From contig NZ_CP068082.1 of assembly GCF_016724845.1 (NCBI RefSeq), forward strand, positions 4,030,001-4,094,000: 64,000 nt of DNA, written 5' to 3'. Under the pieces are notes generated by a model. It saw only the letters and a program-made list of their open reading frames with translations. It did no database searches and had not been told where the DNA came from. Source of the stretch: Sphingobacterium spiritivorum (lineage in GTDB: Bacteria > Bacteroidota > Bacteroidia > Sphingobacteriales > Sphingobacteriaceae). Every line of letters starts with the position of its first letter. Position 1 is the stretch's first letter. The position numbers and the translations under genes were made by a program. This document shows, in pieces, positions 18,052 to 25,983 of this stretch.

Positions 18052-19153
18052 TCTTTGGGATCTTCTGAACCATAAGCTGAAGTTAAGAGCAGATAAGGGT
18101 AATCTGAGAAGTTTGAAGATTCCTGAGCAAGGAATTGATTTTTTTTCCAATGATTATATGGGGCTGGCCCGCAATTCTGTTATCCATAAGCAACTGGCAG
18201 AAAAGATATATGCTGATCCTTCGATCCTGGGCGGCGCTACAGGATCGAGGCTGATCAGTGGCAATTCTTATGAAAAAATGCAGGCAGAACAAGAAATTGC
18301 TGCATTGCACGGGTATACAGCCGGCCTTTTATTTGACTCCGGTTATCTGGCCAATCTGGCACTCTTATCTGCTTTGCCCGGCCGTGGAGATACCATTATT
18401 ATGGACGAACGGATTCATCGGTCAGTACATGACGGTGCAGGATTATCAGCAGCTCAAAAGTGGAAATTCAGGCATAATGATCTGAATAGTCTGGAAGATA
18501 AGCTTAGAAGAGCCGGCGGTCAGATTTATGTAGTGGTGGAGAGCTTATACTCCATGGATGGTGATTTTGCTCCCCTGAATGAGCTTGTCGTGTTGACCCG
18601 AAGATATGAGGCTGCGCTTATAGTAGATGAGGCACACGCATTTGGAGTCTTCGGATATGGTCTGGTACATCAGTACGGTTTACAAAAGTACATCTTTGCA
18701 ACAGTGATTACCTATGGTAAAGCTTTAGGAGCTCATGGCGCTGCTGTATTAGGTGACAAGGTGCTCAAATCTTACCTTATCAATTTTGCTTCTCCTTTTA
18801 TATACAGTACCGCTTGTCCGGATCTGTTTGTACGTCATATACGATTGGGATATACGTTTTTGAATACACATTCTGAACTTTCAGCTCAATTGAAAAGACG
18901 GGTAGCTTATTTCGGTCAAAAGAAGATTCCTTCCGTTTCAGATCCGATGAGTCCTATTCAGGCAGTTATCATTCCGCAGCATAAGGTATTGATCCATCTG
19001 CAGCAACAACTTCAGAAGAAGGGACTACAGACCTATGCTGTCCATAGTCCTGCAGTACAGGAAGGTCAGGAGCGTCTCCGCATCTGTCTCCATCAGTATA
19101 ATACAGAAGAGGAAATAGATTTACTCACAGCAGAAATTAATAGTATACTATAG
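18041..19153 (+). CDS. bioF: 8-amino-7-oxononanoate synthase
   Basis: PLP enzyme of 370 residues that condenses pimeloyl-ACP (or -CoA) with L-alanine to form KAPA, the first step of biotin ring assembly. Typical elements are FFSNDYMGLARN, GGATGSRLISGNS, SLYSMDGDFAPL, IVDEAHAFGVFG and the PLP lysine near residue 226 in TYGKALGAHGAA. It is slightly short for the family. Its start overlaps the diiron gene, and bioD follows after 36 bp. Related enzymes such as KBL or SPT are excluded mainly by the operon. Confidence 0.95.
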   Translation: MINSLWDLLNHKLKLRADKGNLRSLKIPEQGIDFFSNDYMGLARNSVIHKQLAEKIYADPSILGGATGSRLISGNSYEKMQAEQEIAALHGYTAGLLFDSGYLANLALLSALPGRGDTIIMDERIHRSVHDGAGLSAAQKWKFRHNDLNSLEDKLRRAGGQIYVVVESLYSMDGDFAPLNELVVLTRRYEAALIVDEAHAFGVFGYGLVHQYGLQKYIFATVITYGKALGAHGAAVLGDKVLKSYLINFASPFIYSTACPDLFVRHIRLGYTFLNTHSELSAQLKRRVAYFGQKKIPSVSDPMSPIQAVIIPQHKVLIHLQQQLQKKGLQTYAVHSPAVQEGQERLRICLHQYNTEEEIDLLTAEINSIL

Positions 19154-19189
19154 ATAGCATTGAGCCATCAGAAATAGAGCATTTACGAC

Positions 19190-19810
19190 ATGAAGCAACA
19201 GATTTTTATTAGCGGAATAGGGACGGGTATTGGGAAGACTGTTTGTGCAGCTGTATTGGCCAGACTATGGGGGGCTGATTATTGGAAACCTATACAATCC
19301 GGAGATCTCCATTATTCAGACAGCATGCTGGTGCGGGAGTTGGCAGGTAAGCATGCTGTTATTCACCCCGAGCGCTACAGATTACGATTAGCAGCTTCTC
19401 CTCATGAATCTGCAGCAGCCGAAAATCTGCAGATAGCTTTGGAAGATTTCGAACTTCCGGACACTCCACGGCCATTGGTGGTGGAAGGTGCCGGCGGATT
19501 GTTCGTTCCGCTCAATGAGGAAGCGTTTATCATTGATCTGATTTCTAAACTATCTATTCCCGCAGCTCTTGTGGTCAGGGATTATCTGGGATGTATCAAT
19601 CACAGTTTACTTTCTCTTACGGCTCTCCAACAACGGAATATACCGATTCGTTATCTGATACTCAACGGATCATTCAATCCGCATAGCGAAAGGATTATCT
19701 GCAGAGCTGTAGGTTCAGCAACGGCCATTTTGCGCATACCGGATCTGGAATCTTTAAGTTCTCAGGAGGTGGATCGTGTATGCTGTGACCAGATTGATAA
19801 GATTAATTAG
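19190..19810 (+). CDS. bioD: Dethiobiotin synthetase
   Basis: A 206-residue ATP-dependent enzyme that closes the ureido ring of dethiobiotin from DAPA and CO2. The P-loop GIGTGIGKT is at residues 9-17, WKPIQSGD provides the catalytic Lys region, and VVEGAGGLFVPL is the second family motif. It lies between bioF and bioB on the same strand. Confidence 0.95.
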   Translation: MKQQIFISGIGTGIGKTVCAAVLARLWGADYWKPIQSGDLHYSDSMLVRELAGKHAVIHPERYRLRLAASPHESAAAENLQIALEDFELPDTPRPLVVEGAGGLFVPLNEEAFIIDLISKLSIPAALVVRDYLGCINHSLLSLTALQQRNIPIRYLILNGSFNPHSERIICRAVGSATAILRIPDLESLSSQEVDRVCCDQIDKIN

Positions 19811-19877
19811 TTATAGGGTACAATAGAGATATATGTGCCTCGGAAATATTAAAAAAATATAAATTATTAGAAGAATT

Positions 19878-20870
19878 ATGAATACAGCAATCAGAAACAA
19901 CTGGACGAAAGAAGAGATTCAGGAAATCTATGATCAGCCGTTGCTTGAATTGGTCTATCGTGCAGCTACGGTGCACAGAGAATGGCACCGTGCATCAGAA
20001 GTTCAGGTGTGCACATTACTGTCTGTCAAAACAGGAGGGTGCCCTGAAGATTGTTCCTATTGCGGACAGGCAGCCCGGTATCATACAGATATCAAAGTAC
20101 AAGCTTTGTTGCCGACTGAGACCGTTATTGCTCACGCACAGAAAGCAAAAAAATCGGGTTCAACCCGTTTTTGTATGGCGGCTGCCTGGAGGGAAGTTCG
20201 TGATAACCGGGATTTTGACCGTGTCATCGATATGGTAAAGGGAGTAAATGATCTGGGACTTGAGGTCTGTTGTACTTTAGGTATGTTGACCGAAGAGCAG
20301 GCCTTACGGTTAAGAGATGCGGGATTACATGCCTATAATCATAATCTGGATACTTCAGAACAGTATTATGAGGAGATTATCTCGACACGTAAGTTTGATA
20401 ACCGTATCAATACGATCAATCATGTGCGTAAAGCTGGTATTACTGTCTGTTCAGGAGGTATTATAGGTCTTGGAGAAACACATAAAGATCGTATATCCAT
20501 GTTACTGACATTGGCTACTATGCCAAAACATCCTGAATCCGTTCCTGTCAATGCATTGGCAAGAGTGAAAGGAACACCTTTAGAACATAATCCTAAAGTC
20601 GATATATGGGATATGGTGCGTATGATTGCTACAGCCCGTATTGTCATGCCGGCATCCGTCGTGCGCCTTAGTGCCGGACGTATTGAGATGACGGAGACAG
20701 AGCAAGCCTGGTGTTTTATGGCAGGTGCCAATTCTATTTTTACAGGAGAACGCGAAACCTTGCTTGTAACACCCAACCCGGGAGTATCGGAAGATATGCA
20801 GATGTTCCGGAATCTGGGATTAAAACCTATGGAAAACAAAAAAAGCGAAAGTTCATGTCAGGTACATTAA
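19878..20870 (+). CDS. bioB: Biotin synthase
   Basis: Radical SAM enzyme of 330 residues that inserts sulphur into dethiobiotin. The [4Fe-4S] SAM motif is C55-x3-C59-x2-C62 in [13 protein letters not shown]. Further signatures are [12 protein letters not shown] and [10 protein letters not shown], and RLSAGR supplies the Arg ligand of the second cluster. A 67-bp gap separates it from bioD. Its 3' end overlaps the bioA start by 16 bp. Confidence 0.97.
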   Translation: MNTAIRNNWTKEEIQEIYDQPLLELVYRAATVHREWHRASEVQVCTLLSVKTGGCPEDCSYCGQAARYHTDIKVQALLPTETVIAHAQKAKKSGSTRFCMAAAWREVRDNRDFDRVIDMVKGVNDLGLEVCCTLGMLTEEQALRLRDAGLHAYNHNLDTSEQYYEEIISTRKFDNRINTINHVRKAGITVCSGGIIGLGETHKDRISMLLTLATMPKHPESVPVNALARVKGTPLEHNPKVDIWDMVRMIATARIVMPASVVRLSAGRIEMTETEQAWCFMAGANSIFTGERETLLVTPNPGVSEDMQMFRNLGLKPMENKKSESSCQVH

Positions 20871-22126
20871 GAGTACGAGACCGAAAAGTCAACTGGCATC
20901 CGTATACGCAGATGAAAGGTGCGGAAGATATTATACCTATTGTCCGCGGCAACGGTGCATATCTTTATGATGATAAGGGCAATCGTTATATTGATGCGGT
21001 CTCTTCCTGGTGGGTTACTTTGCATGGACATGCCCATCCTTACATTGCCAAACGTGTCTCTGAGCAGTTGCTTACACTGGAGCAGGTGATATTTGCCGGA
21101 TTTACGCATGAGCCGGCCATCAGACTGTCTGAGAATCTGCTCAGGCTGCTTCCGTCTAATCAGCAGAAAGTATTCTATACGGATAATGGCTCCACCGCTA
21201 TAGAAGTAGCGCTCAAAATGTGTATACAGTATTACTATAATCAGGGACTGAAAAGAACTAAGATACTGGCTTTTAAAAATTCCTATCACGGCGATACATT
21301 TGGGGCTATGTCTGTCAGCGGAAGGGGAGTGTGGACAGCTCCCTTTGGGGATATGCTCTTCGAGGTGATTTTTATTGATGTCCCTACGGAAACGAATATA
21401 AACACGCTGTTTGCTACTATCGATCAGTATGCACATGAGCTGGCTTGTTTTGTATATGAACCTCTTGTGCAGGGCGCTGCGGGAATGTTAATGCATGACC
21501 CTGAGGATCTGAGTATACTGATGGAGTATTGCCGTAACAAAGGTATATTGCTGATACAGGATGAAATATTTGTAGGCTTTGGTCGTACAGGACGTCTGTT
21601 TGCTGCGGATTATCTGTCTGCATATCCTGATGTGATGTGTTTCTCTAAAGGACTGACCGGAGGAACTATGCCTTTAGGACTGACGACCTGTTCGGATGTA
21701 ATATATGAAGCTTTTTATTCCGATGATAAGAAAAAGGCTCTTTTTCATGGTCACTCTTTCACGGCCAGTCCGCTGGCCTGTACAGCGGCTTTGGCCAGTA
21801 TGGAGCTTCTGCTGCAAGAGTGTACTTTAGAGAATATTCAACGTATAGTATTGCAACATGAACGCTTTGCTGCAACTTTACGATTACATCCTCAGGTAGA
21901 AGCCGTCAGACAGCAGGGGACCATTCTGGCATTGGAATGGAGAATAGGAGAAGAGACTTCCTATTTCAGTGATATGCACGATAAACTGTATCCTTATTTT
22001 CTGAGCAAAGGTATTCTGCTTCGACCTTTAGGCAATATTATTTATCTGGTTCCTCCATACTGTATAACAGATGATGATCTGGGTTATATCTATGAGACGA
22101 TACTGGAAGCATTAGATTCCTTATAA
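20855..22126 (+). CDS. bioA: Adenosylmethionine-8-amino-7-oxononanoate aminotransferase
   Basis: PLP enzyme of 423 residues that converts KAPA to DAPA with SAM as amino donor. Characteristic motifs are WHPYTQMK near the start, [47 protein letters not shown] and the PLP lysine in [14 protein letters not shown]. The ATG at 20855 inside the end of bioB gives the family-typical N-terminus; an upstream GTG at 20711 would add an unrelated 48 residues. Last gene of the operon; no bioC or bioH is present. Confidence 0.96.
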   Translation: MSGTLRVRDRKVNWHPYTQMKGAEDIIPIVRGNGAYLYDDKGNRYIDAVSSWWVTLHGHAHPYIAKRVSEQLLTLEQVIFAGFTHEPAIRLSENLLRLLPSNQQKVFYTDNGSTAIEVALKMCIQYYYNQGLKRTKILAFKNSYHGDTFGAMSVSGRGVWTAPFGDMLFEVIFIDVPTETNINTLFATIDQYAHELACFVYEPLVQGAAGMLMHDPEDLSILMEYCRNKGILLIQDEIFVGFGRTGRLFAADYLSAYPDVMCFSKGLTGGTMPLGLTTCSDVIYEAFYSDDKKKALFHGHSFTASPLACTAALASMELLLQECTLENIQRIVLQHERFAATLRLHPQVEAVRQQGTILALEWRIGEETSYFSDMHDKLYPYFLSKGILLRPLGNIIYLVPPYCITDDDLGYIYETILEALDSL

Positions 22127-22279
22127 GATATACGCATTTTGCATGGGGAGGTAAGTGATATTCAGGAAGGTATCAGGAGCTTCTTCGTGAATGTCAAGAG
22201 CCACATTTATTTTTGGACATCAACTTTATTGGTCTATCTTAAGAATAATGCCGAAATTTGATACTGAAAATATACAAGC

Positions 22280-22960
22280 ATGGATATCCTTATTATTGAA
22301 GATGATCTCAGAGTAGCAGAACTGATTGAACGCGCTGTCCAGGAGCAGGGATTTCAGACGATGCTGGCCTACGATGGAATGTCTGGTAAGAAATTAGCCT
22401 TACAACATGATTTTAGCCTCATTATCACTGATATTATTCTGCCAAAGATTGACGGATTAGACTTGTGTAAAGAAGTGCGCCAACTGAAACCGGATCTTCC
22501 TATTATTATGCTGACGGCATTGGGTACCACAGATAATAAAGTAGAAGGATTTGATGCGGGAGCAGATGATTACCTGGTCAAGCCTTTTGAAATGAGGGAG
22601 CTGATTGCCCGTATACGTGCTTTATTGAAACGTAAGGATCAATCTGCCAGTGTTGCATCTTTCGTATTGAAATATCATGATCTGGAAATGAACCTCAATA
22701 CCAAGATGGTGAAGCGGGCCGGTATAGAAATCGAACTTACACCCAAAGAATTTAACCTGCTTCAGTATTTTTTAAGTCATCCCGAAAAGGTGCTGTCCCG
22801 ATCCGATATAGCGGAACATGTGTGGGAAACACATTTTGATACAGGTACCAATTTTATTGATGTATATATTAATTACCTCCGTAAAAAAATAGATAAGGGC
22901 TTTGATCACAAACTTATTCATACCAAGCCGGGAATGGGATTTATTTTAAGAAATGCGTAA
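22280..22960 (+). CDS. OmpR/PhoB family response regulator
   Basis: A 226-residue regulator. The receiver domain (1-120) has the acidic pair EDD at 7-9, phospho-acceptor Asp51 in IITDIILPKIDG and Lys101 in YLVKPFEM. The winged-helix output domain (about 130-225) has ELTPKEFNLLQYFL and VDVYINYLRKKID-like sequence. Its stop overlaps the start of the kinase gene by one base (TAATG). The signal and targets are unknown. A TATTTTTG at 22208-22215 may be the -7 box. Confidence 0.95.
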   Translation: MDILIIEDDLRVAELIERAVQEQGFQTMLAYDGMSGKKLALQHDFSLIITDIILPKIDGLDLCKEVRQLKPDLPIIMLTALGTTDNKVEGFDAGADDYLVKPFEMRELIARIRALLKRKDQSASVASFVLKYHDLEMNLNTKMVKRAGIEIELTPKEFNLLQYFLSHPEKVLSRSDIAEHVWETHFDTGTNFIDVYINYLRKKIDKGFDHKLIHTKPGMGFILRNA

Positions 22961-24336
22961 TGGGAGCAAGAGCGAGACTGACCCTGTTGTTTACACTTAT
23001 CACAGCGACTATACTGCTGATTTTTGGGGCGGTCCTGTATTTTTCTGCCAAGCAAAACCGGCAAAAGGAATTCTATGCTTTGTTAAAAAAAGAAGCAGTT
23101 ACCAAAGCTAATTTATTTTTCGTCGCAGGAGTAGATGTGCGAACTCTGCAAAATATATATCATAATAACCGTAAGATAATCAATGAGGTAGAAGTAGCTA
23201 TCTATACTCATGATTTTCAACTTCTCTATCATGATGCTGTAGATATTGATGTCGTCAAAGAGAACCTGTCGATGATTGATCAGATTTACAATAAAGGTGA
23301 AGTACAGTTTTACCTTAACGACTGGCAGGTGATAGGTATAAGGCATGTGTACAAGGGTAAAACGTATATAATTACGGCCGCAGCCTACGATCAATACGGC
23401 TATAATAAACTGGCTAATATGCTTTGGGTTAGTATTCTTGTATTTGTGGTATCTATCCTTTTTATCTATGTGGCAGGGCGGTTCTTTTCACGAAGGGCAT
23501 TTGCCCCTGTACGTGAAATGACTGAGAGGGCACGTCAAATCTCTACAACCAGCCTGCATATGAGATTAGATACAGGTCATGCGAAAGATGAACTTACGGA
23601 GCTCGCAGAGACATTCAATGATCTGTTAAACAGACTTGAAAACTCATTTGATGCCCAAAAACAGTTTGTATCAAATGTAGCACATGAACTTCGTACGCCG
23701 CTGGCTGCTATTACCGCCGAACTGGAATTGTCTACCTCCAGAGAAAGAAGTATAGCAGAATATCAGGAAGTGATCCGAAATACCCTGAATGATGCAAAAA
23801 AATTAGGCCGCTTGTCGAACAGCCTTTTGGATTTTGCAAAAGCTACTTACGACCCTGTAGAAATCTCTTTTAAATCAGTGCGTGTGGATGAAATCTTACT
23901 GGATGCACAGTTACAGGTACAGAAAGGAAATAAGGATTATAAGATATCCATTAATTTTGAAAACGATTTTGAGAATGATAAGCAAATATCTGTAAACGGC
24001 AATAGTTACCTGCTGATGGTCGCATTTGCTAATTTGTTTGAGAATGGTTGTAAGTTCTCAGACGATAAACAGTGCCGGCTTACGGTTTCCTTTACATACA
24101 CCAGTATAACATTACGTTTTTCGGATCAGGGTATTGGCATTCCGGAAGAAGATCTGAAGCATATTTTTACACCTTTCTTTAGGGGACAAAATAAAATGTT
24201 TGCAGAAGGTAACGGAATAGGATTGCCACTTACTAAGAAAATTATTTCTCTGCACAAAGGAGATATTACTGTCGCCTCCTCTACTGAAGCAGGTACAACA
24301 TTTACGGTGACACTCCCGGTACTGATGAATACTTGA
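22960..24336 (+). CDS. Sensor histidine kinase
   Basis: A 458-residue membrane kinase and cognate partner of the preceding regulator. TM1 (about 8-28) and TM2 (about 150-172) enclose a sensor domain of about 120 residues. A HAMP domain follows (about 173-228). The HisKA H-box FVSNVAHELRTPLAAI has His near 242. The ATPase domain shows an N box (ANLFENGCKFS), DQGIGIPEE and GNGIGLPLTKKI. The architecture resembles CusS/BaeS-type kinases, but the sensor domain is not recognised. Confidence 0.94.
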   Translation: MGARARLTLLFTLITATILLIFGAVLYFSAKQNRQKEFYALLKKEAVTKANLFFVAGVDVRTLQNIYHNNRKIINEVEVAIYTHDFQLLYHDAVDIDVVKENLSMIDQIYNKGEVQFYLNDWQVIGIRHVYKGKTYIITAAAYDQYGYNKLANMLWVSILVFVVSILFIYVAGRFFSRRAFAPVREMTERARQISTTSLHMRLDTGHAKDELTELAETFNDLLNRLENSFDAQKQFVSNVAHELRTPLAAITAELELSTSRERSIAEYQEVIRNTLNDAKKLGRLSNSLLDFAKATYDPVEISFKSVRVDEILLDAQLQVQKGNKDYKISINFENDFENDKQISVNGNSYLLMVAFANLFENGCKFSDDKQCRLTVSFTYTSITLRFSDQGIGIPEEDLKHIFTPFFRGQNKMFAEGNGIGLPLTKKIISLHKGDITVASSTEAGTTFTVTLPVLMNT

Positions 24337-24344
24337 TAGAAGAT

Positions 24345-24952
24345 AATTCCCTCCACTTTTTAAGAAGAACTTGTTCAACTCGTCGAAAGGGTTAGGGAGA
24401 GGTTTTAAACTTCTACAGATTAACCTCTCTGCCCTTCGGGCATCTCTCCTTTAAAAGGAGAGAAGTGTTATAACGACGTTTTTTTACGAAACTTGCTCCC
24501 TCTCATTTCTAAGGAAAACCTGTTTCGACTCGTCGGAAGGGTTAGGGAGAGGTTCTGAACTTCTATGGATTAACCTTTCTCCCGATAAATCGGGATATCT
24601 CCGAAGGAGAGAAGGATTATGGTGCCTACATCAACTTAAATATTTAACCGCGTCATTTGGCGTCCCCGCCAAATGATAGAACTGAAATTACCATACTGCC
24701 GGTGAGGACACCGGCAGACGCGACCAGAAATAGTTATCCTGTTAAAACTTATTCCCTCTCATTTTTAAGGAGAGGGTTAGGGCCTTCTACAGATTAACCT
24801 TTCTGCCCTTCGGGCATCTCTCCTTTAAAAGGAGAGAAGGATTATGACGCCTACATCAACTTAAATATTTAACAGCGTCGTTTGGCGTCCCCGCCAAATG
24901 ATAGAACTGAAATTACCATACTGCCGGTGAGGATACCGGCAGACGCGACCAA
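24345..24952. repeat. Composite intergenic hairpin repeats, three units
   Basis: Three related units follow each other from about 24349, 24500 and 24750. Each begins with a CCCTC/GAGAGGG-type element around GGGTTAGGGAGAGG, continues with a short stem (GCCC-TTC-GGGC twice; CCCGAT-AA-ATCGGG once) and a TCTCC/GGAGA stem. Units 2 and 3 end with a 72-bp element bounded by GCGTC and GACGC (24650-24721 and 24875-24946). This element has two hairpins: arms CATTTGGCG/CGCCAAATG and CTGCCGGTG/CACCGGCAG. The first hairpin type is also found in the array at 15.2-15.8 kb. No coding sequence is supported here. Confidence 0.88.
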
Positions 24953-25006
24953 GTTACCCTGAAACAGATTCTAATCAAATTCTAATATTTTTCTAAAAGA
25001 TCTCTA

Positions 25007-25038
25007 ACAGCTCCCTTACAGGAGCTGTTTTACTTTTG
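25007..25038 (+). promoter_or_regulatory. Hairpin and -7 box in the mgtC upstream region
   Basis: A strong stem with arms AACAGCTCC and GGAGCTGTT (loop CTTACA) is directly followed by TTACTTTTG. TACTTTTG at 25031-25038 also fits the TAnnTTTG -7 box. It can be read as a weak terminator of upstream transcription or as a promoter with an operator-like palindrome. Confidence 0.45.
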
Positions 25039-25062
25039 CAACGTCAAAAAAATAAAAACAAC

Positions 25063-25107
25063 ATGGATTCAGGTCCCTATTATCTTACTCACAAGCTGAC
25101 AGCTTAA
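25063..25107 (+). CDS. Possible 14-residue leader peptide upstream of mgtC
   Basis: ATG at 25063 opens a 14-codon frame, MDSGPYYLTHKLTA, closed by TAA at 25105-25107. It starts about 25 bases after a TAnnTTTG box and ends just before a hairpin that includes the mgtC start codon. Enterobacterial mgtA and mgtC transcripts also have short regulatory leader peptides, but there is no sequence similarity claimed here. Short frames arise by chance, so confidence is low. Confidence 0.35.
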   Translation: MDSGPYYLTHKLTA

Positions 25108-25112
25108 TCCGT

Positions 25113-25167
25113 ATCGTTCTTGAAGGAGCGTACCTAAGCTCCTGTTTGTATTATACAAAAGAACGAT
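25113..25167 (+). promoter_or_regulatory. Leader hairpin covering the mgtC start codon
   Basis: Arms ATCGTTCTT (25113-25121) and AAGAACGAT (25159-25167) form a 9-bp perfect stem whose 3' arm contains the A and T of the mgtC ATG. An inner stem AGGAGC/GCTCCT (25124-25129, 25138-25143) extends it. This would hide the start codon unless it is opened. Confidence 0.55.
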
Positions 25168-25870
25168 GAACACACTCGATTTTACTATTCGTCTGGCCCT
25201 ATCTCTGTTATTGGGAGCTTCCATAGGTTTTGAACGTCAATGGAGACAGAAGAGCGCCGGTCTCCGTACCAACACACTAGTTTCTTTGGGTTCAACTGCT
25301 TTTATATTGTTGTCTATCAGTATTGGAGGAGATGCTACCGGAAGAGTCGCTTCATATATTATCAGCGGAATTGGTTTTCTCGGCGCCGGAGTAATTATGA
25401 AAGACGGGATGAGTGTACAGGGGCTTAATACCGCTGCTACCATCTGGTGTTCTGCTGCAATTGGCTCGCTTGTGGGCGTCGGATTATATGAAGAAGCTAT
25501 TATTCTCAGTTTTTTTGTTGTATTGATCCATCTGCTTATGCGTCCGCTTGGTCAACGCATCGGACAATCTCATTATATCAAATCTGCCGTAATTCAGACA
25601 GATTACCGGTTTTCGATTATCTGCAGAGCAGAAGTAGAGAATCATATCCGTATCCTTCTGCTTCAGCAACTGGGCAATCATGAGAAGCTACTGCTTAAAT
25701 CATTGAGCAGTGATGATTATGAAGATCCACAGAAGGCTATTATTACAGCGGAGATACATGCAGCATCTCAGCAAGACAGCTTTATGGAACGTGTCGCCAG
25801 TCTGTTGACGATTGAAGAAAAAGTAATGAAAGTGAGTTGGGAGATTATAGGTACGCAAAGTGATTTATAG
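25166..25870 (+). CDS. mgtC: MgtC/SapB family membrane protein
   Basis: A 234-residue protein. The MgtC domain (about 8-130) has the family signature RLALSLLLGASIGFERQW, SAGLRTNTLVSLGS and GAGVIMKDG, with four to five TM helices. A cytoplasmic ACT-like C-terminal domain (about 140-230) follows. MgtC proteins are linked to growth in low Mg2+ and modulate the F-type ATPase or Mg2+ transport in other bacteria. It lies directly upstream of a Mg2+ P-type ATPase gene, the same order as in Salmonella (mgtC-mgtB). Confidence 0.92.
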   Translation: MNTLDFTIRLALSLLLGASIGFERQWRQKSAGLRTNTLVSLGSTAFILLSISIGGDATGRVASYIISGIGFLGAGVIMKDGMSVQGLNTAATIWCSAAIGSLVGVGLYEEAIILSFFVVLIHLLMRPLGQRIGQSHYIKSAVIQTDYRFSIICRAEVENHIRILLLQQLGNHEKLLLKSLSSDDYEDPQKAIITAEIHAASQQDSFMERVASLLTIEEKVMKVSWEIIGTQSDL

Positions 25871-25983
25871 CTGTTATTTTGTTAAAGTGATAGTTTTCAA
25901 TATTTAATTTATATATCATATAATCAGGTAATTAAATTTATTTTAAAAAAATGTAATTCCGGTTCGTAATAAAGGAGTGAAAA

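Noticed and set aside
20711-20855. bioA start at an upstream GTG
   Set aside because: It would place 48 unrelated residues, read in a second frame of bioB, in front of the normal BioA N-terminus.
25007-25030. Rho-independent terminator before mgtC
   Set aside because: The stem is strong but followed by TTTTACTTTTG rather than a pure T run, and the nearest upstream gene ends 670 bp away. It is listed as a regulatory element instead.
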